Source of the DNA: Sediminihabitans luteus
GTDB lineage: Bacteria; Actinomycetota; Actinomycetes; Actinomycetales; Cellulomonadaceae
Length of the DNA stretch: 64,000 bases
NCBI RefSeq assembly: GCF_002797595.1
Contig: NZ_PGFE01000002.1
Location: 690,337-754,336, forward strand
Reading direction: 5' to 3'
The notes under the pieces are model-generated. The model was not told the origin of the DNA. It saw only the letters and a program-made list of their open reading frames with translations, and made no database searches. A program made the position numbers and the translations under genes. Below are positions 49,190 to 58,600 of the stretch, in pieces. How positions within the stretch are numbered: position 1 is the first letter of the stretch; the number at the start of each line of letters is the position of its first letter.

Positions 49190-50497
49190 TCAGCCGGCGT
49201 CCTGCGTGCCGTCCGGGACGACGGCGTCCGATGTCGCAGGGTTCGACGTCGCAGGGTCCGGCCGCGCAGGGTTCGACGTCGCCGTGTCCGGCCGCGCAGG
49301 GTTCGACGGGGCCGGGTCCGGCCCGTCCGGCCCGGCGTCGTCCTCGTCCCGGTGGCGCAGCACCTCGGCCACGGACCACGCCACGGCCACGAGCGGCACG
49401 GCGACGACCGCACCCAGCAGACCGCCGAGCACCGTGCCCGTCGTGACGGAGATCGCGACGACGAGCGGGTGCAGGTGCACCTGCTTGCCCATGATCAGCG
49501 GCTGGATCACGTGCCCCTCGAGCTGGCCGATGCCGGCGATGCCCAGGCCGACGATCGCGGCCGACACCACGCCGTCCGCCGCGAGAGCGACGACCATCGC
49601 GATGACCATCGCGATGGGCGCACCGATGATCGGGATGAACGCCCCGATGAACACGAGGACCGCGAGCGGCGCGGCGAGCGGGACGCCCAGCACCGCGAGG
49701 AAGATCGCCACGAGCACGCCGTCGGTCAGTGCGACGAGCACCGTGCCGCGCGCGTAGCCCGAGAACGTGTACCAGCCCGCGCTGCCCGCCGCGTTCCAGC
49801 CGTCGCGCACGCGCTCGGGGAGCTGACCGACGAACCACGCCCAGATCTTCGCGCCCGACGTGAGGAAGAACACGGTGCAGAAGATCGCGAGCGCGACCAC
49901 GGCGAACCCCTCGACGACCGACCCTGCGCTCTCCGCGGCCCGGCTCGCGATGTCGCCCCCGTGGTCGCCGACCCACTCGCGGCCGTTGTCGATCCAGCCG
50001 TAGACGTCGTCCGCGCTCACGTCGACGGGCAGCGGGCCGTTCTCGAGGTAGTCGACGATCTTGCCCAGGCCGGTGCGGAACTGCCCGCCCAGGTCGGACC
50101 ACTGCCCCGCGACCGACGACACCACGTACGCGAGCAGCCCCGCGAACGCGAGGAACCCGCCGACCATCGAGAGCGTGGTCGCCAGGGGCCGCGGCATGAC
50201 GCGGGCGAGGAGCTCGGTGAGCGGCCGCAGCACCGCCGTCAGGACGAGCGCGATGAACACCGCGGTGAACACGATGTGGATGCGCGCGGTGCCGACGAAC
50301 ACGAGCGCGACGGCGACCGCGAGCACGACGACCCGCCAGGACCAGCCGGCCGACGTGCGCAGCCAGCGCGGCACGTCGTCGCCCGTCGAGGCCGGCGCGG
50401 GAGCCCTGCGGGACCCGGCGACCTTGCGCACGGGCACCGCCGACGACCGGCGGCCGGCCGACGCCGTGGGCCGTGCGGGCACCTGCTTGTCGCTCAT
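49190..50497 (-). CDS. AI-2E family transporter (PerM/TqsA-like membrane protein)
   Basis: A 435-residue membrane protein of the AI-2E exporter superfamily, with about eight segments. It has the family's long soluble region between segments 3 and 4 (about 150-230, DLGGQFRTGLGKIVDYLENG) and the conserved C-terminal part GAFIPIIGAPIAMVIAMVV and GQLEGHVIQPLIMGKQVHLH. Autoinducer export is shown only for some members, so the substrate is open. The C-terminal tail is a threefold repeat of PSNPARPDTA-like units encoded by a 30-bp array. ATG 50497 has GAAGAGG 5 nt upstream. Confidence 0.9.
   Translation of the reverse strand: MSDKQVPARPTASAGRRSSAVPVRKVAGSRRAPAPASTGDDVPRWLRTSAGWSWRVVVLAVAVALVFVGTARIHIVFTAVFIALVLTAVLRPLTELLARVMPRPLATTLSMVGGFLAFAGLLAYVVSSVAGQWSDLGGQFRTGLGKIVDYLENGPLPVDVSADDVYGWIDNGREWVGDHGGDIASRAAESAGSVVEGFAVVALAIFCTVFFLTSGAKIWAWFVGQLPERVRDGWNAAGSAGWYTFSGYARGTVLVALTDGVLVAIFLAVLGVPLAAPLAVLVFIGAFIPIIGAPIAMVIAMVVALAADGVVSAAIVGLGIAGIGQLEGHVIQPLIMGKQVHLHPLVVAISVTTGTVLGGLLGAVVAVPLVAVAWSVAEVLRHRDEDDAGPDGPDPAPSNPARPDTATSNPARPDPATSNPATSDAVVPDGTQDAG
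49236..49325 (-). repeat. 30-bp tandem repeat, 3 copies, at the end of the AI-2E-type gene
   Basis: Three copies of a unit that begins GCAGGGTTCGACG and ends GTCCGGCC(G/C)(C/G), with a few changes, encode a hydrophilic SNPARPD-type tail. The period is a multiple of three, so copy changes keep the frame. Confidence 0.85.
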
Positions 50498-50647
50498 GCG
50501 CACCTCTTCCGGGTCGCTGCCGGCACCCTGACGACACCGGCAGGTGTGACGCCAGTCTCCCCCACCCGGCCGATGCACGCTGCACCCGAAACCCGTGCTA
50601 GATTTCTACCCGCACCGAGAGAGCCGAAAGGTTCGAACGGGTCACCT

Positions 50648-50732
50648 GTCCGGGTGGCGGAATGGCAGACGCGCTAGCTTGAGGTGCTAGTGCCCTTTAT
50701 CGGGCGTGGGGGTTCAAGTCCCCCTCCGGACA
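50648..50732 (+). tRNA. tRNA-Leu, anticodon GAG
   Basis: An 85-nt type II tRNA. The acceptor arm GTCCGGG pairs with TCCGGAC (last pair G-U), discriminator A. The anticodon stem is CTAGC/GCTAG around the loop TTGAGGT, giving anticodon GAG. The long variable arm has a GCCC/GGGC stem, and the T arm GGGGG-TTCAAGT-CCCCC is perfect. No CCA is encoded. It reads CUC/CUU leucine codons; CTC is very common in this GC-rich genome. Confidence 0.97.
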
Positions 50733-50750
50733 CTCGTTGAGACAGCGACA

Positions 50751-50792
50751 TCGAAGGCCGCGGCCGGGAGAGATCCCGACCGCGGCCTTCGA
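50751..50792 (+). terminator. Strong hairpin with GAGA tetraloop after tRNA-Leu
   Basis: A 19-position stem (13 bp TCGAAGGCCGCGG/CCGCGGCCTTCGA, one C-A mismatch, 5 bp CGGGA/TCCCG) closed by the GNRA loop GAGA, 18 nt after the tRNA. No U-tract. It can end the tRNA transcript and, from the other strand, that of the aldo/keto reductase. An almost identical hairpin is at 52642-52683. Confidence 0.8.
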
Positions 50793-50885
50793 CGTTCCCG
50801 GGTGACGCGCCCTGCGGCCGCCCGGCAGCCCGCACGGGACACGAAGGCGCGGGGCGGCTCGTGCCACCCCGCGCCCCTGCGGGCC

Positions 50886-51963
<1,078 letters not shown>

Positions 51964-52575
51964 ATGAGCGGAAGCCAGGGCCCGAGCCTTCGTGAGCGCA
52001 CTCGGATCGCCGTCCGCGACCAGATCGCACGAACGGCTCTCGTGATGTTCGACGAGTGCGGCTTCGACGAGACGACCGTGGACCAGATCGCGACAGCGGT
52101 CGGCCTGTCGCCTCGGAGCTTCTTTCGCTACTTCGCCGCCAAGGAAGACATCGTGCTCGGGGACCCGATGGTCTACGGAGAGCCCGTCCGGGCCAGCCTC
52201 GCCGAGAACGTGGGGACGATGCCGCTGTGGGACGCCCTGCGGGCGGCGTTCGACCCCGTCGTCGCGACGATCGAGGCAGATCCTGACGGGGCGCTGCGAG
52301 CAACGCGCGTCATGATCCGCACACCGGTCCTGCGCGCCCGCAACACCGAGAAGCACCTCGCCTGGATGACGCTGCTCGTCCCCGTCGTCGCCGACACCCT
52401 GCCGGGGCCCGGCGCGACCACGGCGTACCAGGCACGCGCGATCACCCTCGCCGCGCTGACCTGCCTCGACGTCAGCCACGCGGAATGGGTCCACCGGGAC
52501 GGCGGCGTGGGCATCGCGCAGCTCCTCGACGAGACGTTCGCCCTCCTGAGGCCGGCCGCGCTGACCACGCCCTGA
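51964..52575 (+). CDS. TetR family transcriptional regulator
   Basis: A 203-residue repressor. The N-terminal helix-turn-helix is clear (TTVDQIATAVGLSPRSFFRY, about 37-57), after the usual first helix (IRTALVMFDECGFDE-like). The C-terminal ligand domain (about 70-200) is all-helical with no recognised ligand signature. It is divergent from an aldo/keto reductase gene, the likely target along with itself. The ATG start is six bases after a TATGCT box, so the mRNA is probably leaderless. Confidence 0.93.
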   Translation: MSGSQGPSLRERTRIAVRDQIARTALVMFDECGFDETTVDQIATAVGLSPRSFFRYFAAKEDIVLGDPMVYGEPVRASLAENVGTMPLWDALRAAFDPVVATIEADPDGALRATRVMIRTPVLRARNTEKHLAWMTLLVPVVADTLPGPGATTAYQARAITLAALTCLDVSHAEWVHRDGGVGIAQLLDETFALLRPAALTTP

Positions 52576-52641
52576 GGCCGCGCCCTAGAGGCGCGGACGC
52601 GTCGCGATCGACGTGCCACGTTCGACCCCGAGGCGGCGACG

Positions 52642-52683
52642 CCGAAGGCCGCGGCCGGGAGGGATCCCGACCGCGGCCTTCGG
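52642..52683 (-). terminator. Strong hairpin with GGGA tetraloop after the surface protein gene
   Basis: The same 19-position stem as at 50751-50792 (13 bp, C-A mismatch, 5 bp), with loop GGGA and a different outer pair. It lies 14 bp beyond the surface-protein stop and 67 bp beyond the TetR stop, so it could end both transcripts. Confidence 0.8.
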
Positions 52684-52696
52684 TGCTCGCGTCGGA

Positions 52697-55600
52697 TCAC
52701 TCCTGGCGGCGTCGACCCTCGACGATCATGAGCGTCCCGGCCCCGAGGAACAGCGCCGCGAGCACCGCGGCCCACGCGACCGTGGCACCGGTCCACGGGA
52801 GCGTCCCGTCGGACGGCGGCGCCGACCACGTGTTGGTGACCGTGAGGTCGACCTCCGAGACCTCGGCGACGGGCACCGTGAACTCGTCGGTCGTGGGATC
52901 GCCCGCGGCGAGGTCCGCGGCCTGCGTGGTGCCGTCGACCGTGAAGGCGACCTCCTCGGCGTCGCCCGTCCCGGTCTCGGTCAGGGTGCACGTCGCGCCC
53001 TGCGGCACGGTGTACGTGGTCGACCAGTCCGCATCGGCCGTGAGCCCGCGCTCGGCCCCGCCCGGGACCTCGACCGCGACCTGCTCGCCGTCGACGTCCT
53101 GCGTGCAGGCGAGCTCGACCGTGAACGTGTCGTCCTCGTGCAGGCCCGCGCCGTCGCCGTCGAGCTCCTTGGTCACGAGCACCTGACCCACGTCGAACGT
53201 GTTCGTCAGCAGGACCACGGCCGGCTCGGCGTCGTCCGCGGGGACCACGACGTCGCCCGGCACGCCGTCCGACCCCACGGTCGCGACCGTCGTGGACGTC
53301 GCTCCCCCCGTGCCGGACTCGGTGACGGCGCACGCGGCGTCGACCGGCAGGCCCTCGTACACCGCCGGGCTGCCGGGCACGAGCGAGCGGGTCGGGCCGC
53401 CCGGGATCTCGATGGGCTCACCCTGGAAGGTGCACTCGAGCGTCGACTCGAACGGTCCGGCACCGAAGTCCTCGGCACCGTCGCCGTCCACGAGCTTGTC
53501 GACCTCGAGCGAGCCGACGTCGAACGTGTTCGTCACCGTGACGACCGCCGGGTCGTCCCAGTCCTCGCGCGACACCTGGACCTCGCCCGGACCGCCGGTC
53601 TCCCCCTCGGCCTCGGGGTCGCTCGGGTCCCGGCCCACGGTCTGGGACGAGATCGTGACCTCCGCCGCGCCCGCGTCGTCGGTCTCGGTCACGACGCACT
53701 CGGCGCCGATCGGCAGACCCTCGTACGTCGCGGGCTCGTCCGGCGTCACGGTGCGCGTCGGACCACCGGGCACCTCGATGTCCTTCCCCTCGAAGGTGCA
53801 CGTGAGCGAGACCTCGAACGGCGCGGTCACGAACGCCGCACCGTCACCGTCCACGACCTTGTCGACCTCGATCGACCCGACGTCGTACGTGTTGGTGACC
53901 ACGGCCGTGACCGGGTCCTCGAGCGACGCCTCGCCGTCGACGATCACCGGGTTCGGGGCGTACGCCGTGTCCGTGGCCCCGCCGTTCTCGAGCTCGGTCA
54001 CGGTGCACACCGCGCCGTCGGGGAGCCCGAAGTACAGGCCGGGGAACCCAGGACCGAAGCGGCGGGTGTCGCCGCCCACGATGGGCACGTCGAGCCCGTC
54101 GAACTCGCAGGCGATCTGCACCTCGTACGGGAACTCGTCGAACGGCACCGACCCGAGGTCGAAGTCCGCGAGCTCCTCGAGCGTGGTCGGCAGCGCGGGC
54201 AGCTCGGGCATCGGCGGGGCGAAGGCCGCCCCGTCGCCGTCGACGACCTTGCGCACCACGAGCGGCGCGGTCTCGAACGTGTTGGTCACGCCCACCTCGA
54301 CCGTCGTCGGCTCGCCGTCGACCGCGGCCGGCACCGTGACGTCGACCGTCGGGTCCTGGCCGGCGGGGAACTCGGACGGGTCGCCGTCGTCGACCACGAT
54401 GGTCGTCGACGTGGCGCCGAACGTGTTCGTCTCGGTGAGCGTGCACTCCGCACCGACCGGCAGGCCCGTGTAGAGCACGCCGTCGCCGCCCGCGTCGAGC
54501 TCACGCGTCGCACCGTCGGGGATCGTCAGCTCGACGTCCTCGTAGGTGCACGCGAGCTCGACCTCGAACGGTCCGGGCCCGTAGAGCGCGCCGAGACCGG
54601 CGAGGTCCTTGTCGACCTGGATCTCGCCCGTGTCGAACGTGTTCGTGATGACCACCTGGGCGGGCGTCTCGGAGTCGACGGTGATGGTGTCCGGGAGCAC
54701 GACGGCCCCCGTGGCCCCGGCGTCGTCGAGCTCGCGCACAGCACACACCGCGCCCTCCGGGAGGTTCGCGATCTCCGCGGTCAGCGGCGCGTCACCCCCG
54801 AGCACCACCGTGCTGTCGTAGACCGTGCGCGCCTCGCCCGGGCCGTCACCGTCGTCGTCGTAGGTGCAGACGACCTCGATCGTGAAGGGCCCGGTGCCGT
54901 AGGCCTCGGCCCCCGTCCCCACGACGGCCTTCTCGAGGTCGAGCACCCCGACGTCGAAGGTGTTGGTCAGCGTGACCGCGTTGCGCGGGATGCTGACGAC
55001 GTCGCCCAGCAGGTCCAGGACCGCCGTGGAGCCCGCGGTGGTGACCGGCTCCTGCAGCCCGTGGCGCACCGTGATCGTGGTGGACGACGCGTTGCCGTCG
55101 TCCGTCTCGGTCACGACGCAGTCCGAACCGACCGGCAGGTCGTCGAACTCGACCGACTCGCCGTCCTCGATCGTGAACTCCATCGGGTCGTCGGCCGAGT
55201 AGCCGGACGCGTAGACGTCCTCGCCGAGGAACGTGCACTCGACCGTGCCGCTGAACGGACCGAACGGCACGGGCTCACCCGTCTCGTCGACCGCGTCCGT
55301 CACGACCTGCTTGTCGATCACGATCGTCGACAGGTCGTACCGGTTGATCGCGAGCAGCCTCGTCGGGTTCTCCGGGTCCTGGCTGTCGATCGTCACCGTG
55401 CCCACGAGGAGCTCGCTCTGACCGTTGGTCGCGGTGTCCTCGGTGAGCGTGCACTCGGCGCCGTACGGGAGGTTCGGCACGACCGTCGGGGTCCCCGGCG
55501 TCACGGTCACCGGGATCGGGTCGAGCTCGGTCTCGAGCCACGACCCGACCGCCGAGGTGCACACGAGCTCCATCTCGAAGGAGTCGGGCGCGTAGTCGGC

Positions 55601-58600
55601 ACCCGCGCCCGTGACGAGCTTGTCGATCTCGAGCGGGCCCGTCGCGGTCGCGACGCCGACCTTGACGCCCTCCGTCGAGAGCGAGCTGAACCGGGTACCG
55701 TTCTGCGTCACGATGACGCCGGACGTCGCCGCGGAGTTGAAGGCGATCGACTCGTCCCCGGACTCGGGCGCCTCGGGCGGCGTGGTCGACGTGCCGTCGA
55801 GGGCGATGAAGGCTCCCGGACGGAACAGGTTGTCGGGCGCCATGACGATGACCGTCTTGAGCGCCGTGATCTGCTCGAGCGTCGCCTCGGGCGTGTCGGG
55901 CGTCAGCTCGGCCCACCCGCCGGCCGACGGGTCGGCCGAGCACGACGGCTCGTTGAGCGGGTCGGCGAGGTCGTCGGGGCAGTAGTCGGTGACCGTCGTG
56001 TAGTAGAACGTCGTCGTGCTTCCCGCGGGCGCGTTGACGACCTCGGGCGGCGGGTCGTTGGTGAAGACCGGCGTGAACTGCGAGTCACGCTGCGAGCTGC
56101 TCGTCGGGTCCGACCCCGTGTCCCCCGGCCTCGGGAAGCGGTCGTAGATGACCACCTTGTCCATGGGCAGGTTGCCGACGTTGTCGACCCGGATGCGCCA
56201 CGTCTCGTTCTGCCCCGGCGGGATGACGGGGGTGCAGGGGTACGCGTAGAAGCCCGAGATGTTCGGCGAGCAGTCGTCGGCCGTGACGGAGCCGGGCTGG
56301 TCGGGGTCGACGATGACGCCGAGCGGGTACTCGTCGTTCGTCGCCTTGACGAGCTTCGACTCCGCGAGGACGCCCGACGGGATCGGCGTGACGTCCGCGT
56401 CCGCCTCGCACGCACCGGTCTCGGCGTCGAGCCGCCCGTCGATGTCGGCTCCCGTGTCGCCCGACTGCGCGCGGCAGACGTCCCAGGGCCTGTCGCCGGT
56501 GACTCCCGCGGTGTTCTCGACCGTCGTGTTCGCGGCGAGCGTCGTACGGAAGATGACCTGCACGGTGATCGTGTAGGACTGCCCGACCTCGAGCACCGTG
56601 CCCGGAGGGAACGTCCACGTCAGACCGGCCACGTTGCCCGTGCGGTCGACCGTCACGGCGTCGGGGTCGGTCGGCAGCTGCGGCCCGTTGGGTTGTCCGG
56701 GCGGTGCGGCCGCCGGTTCGGTCAGTGCGTAGGAGTACGGCTCGTCGACGTCGGCGAGGCGCAGCTGCGGCCCGTCCGCGTCGGTCGGCATCGGGTCGCT
56801 GATGACCGGGTCGACGATCGGCCGGTTGCCGACGTTCGTCACCGTGATGTTCATGGGGAACGCCACGCCCGGGGGCTTGGTGCCCTCCGAGATGTCCGAG
56901 TCGAAGTCCTTGACGATCTTGACGCCGTTCTCCGCGTGCGCGTACGTGATCGTCCCGCTCGCATCGGCCTCGCTGCTCACCGGGGCGGGGTTGTCCGGGT
57001 CGGCAGGGTCGAAGACGAGGTCGGCGCCCGTGACCGTCGCGGTCACGTCGTTGGTCGCGATGCCGGGAGCGTCCTCGCCGGGTGCCGGGTCGTTGAGGGT
57101 CAGGTCGGTCGGGACGAGCACGTCCGGGTCCGACCGGAGCGTCTCGCGCACCCGGACCGTCAGGTGCACGACCTGCGTCGGGTTGGACGGGTTCTCCCAG
57201 ATGGTCCCGTCGGCCTTGGTGAACGTGAAGCGCAGCCCGACGACGTCGGCCGCGTCCACGCCGTCCGGCAGGGCGAACGCGTCGGACGGTTCCCCGTCGG
57301 TCCACGTGCAGCCCGCGAACGTGTCGCTCGCCTCGTCGTAGGTGCCGCCCGTGCAGGCGTCGATCTGGACCTGGTCGATCGGGGCCCGGAACGTCGTGTC
57401 GGCGAGGTCGACGAGGTCGTACTGGTTCCAGAAGCTGCCGTCGACGTCGGTCAGGGTCATCTCGACGGCGCGAGACGGCCCGGTGGGCTGGCCCGTGATC
57501 TCGAGCACGGACGTGGGGTTGGGCTCGGCGTCCGAACCCGGCTCGACGACCGCCCCGGGGCTGAAGGACTTGGTCTGGACCATCGAGATCTCGGCGTCCC
57601 GGAGCTCCATGTCCGCCGTGGCCCACGCCTGGGGCGTCTGCGTCGTCGTCCCGCCCGGGTCGGAGACCTCCGCACCGGCGCTGTTCGGCACCGGGTTCGG
57701 GTCGTGGGCGATCGTGACCCGCTCGCCCGTGTACCGGTCGAGCTCGCGGAGCTTGAGCCGCATCTCGAGCACGCCCTCGTTGACACCTGTCTCGGTCGAG
57801 GCGATCCTTCCGTCGAAGGTGACCTCGACGCCGATCACGTCGGCGAGCTCGTCGGCGGTCAAGGCCTGCGCCTCGGCCTCGGTGTAGTCGGTGGTCGCTC
57901 CCCCGACCCTCGTCAGCGTCACGACCGTCGTCTCGGTGCCGTCGGGCGGCGAGACGTCGATGATGTCCGTGAGGGTGAACGCGTCGAAGGGACTCGCATC
58001 CGCCGTCGTCTCGGGCTCGACGACGTTGTCGCCGTTGGCCGTGGACGGCTCGGCGATGCGCAGCTCGTCGACCCGCGCGACCGAGTTGTTGGACGCGGTG
58101 ATCGTCACGACTGTGGTCGGGAAGTCGGCGTACGGCGTCCCCTGCGGCGGGACGGAGAGCGGCCCGCCGGCCCACTGCTTGCCGATCCCCACGTTGATCG
58201 GCTCGTCGAGGATCAGCACGTCGTCGTCATCGGTGTCGGTCCGCTCTGCACCCTGGAACGTCGCCGTGGCACGCGCGGTGTCCGTCACCAGTCCCGCGTC
58301 GGTGGTGTTGTAGATCTCGCCTTGGTCCCGCCCGAGCGCGGGCCCGCCGCTACGGCGGTCGTCGCGGAGACGGAATTCCAGGTCGACGTGGCGCCCGTCG
58401 GCCTGCGTCGAGCGGGCGACGCCCTCGCCCTGGGCGGGCACGGTCGGGTCGGCCGGGAACTGCGACCTGTTCGGCGCCTCGGTGTACGTGAGTCGGACGG
58501 ACGTCGCGGCCGCGCTCTCGTCGTCCGTCAGCGTGTATCCCGGGAACGAGCCGACGCACGGGTCGGCGACGGTACAGGGTGTCGCAGCACCGCCCGCAGG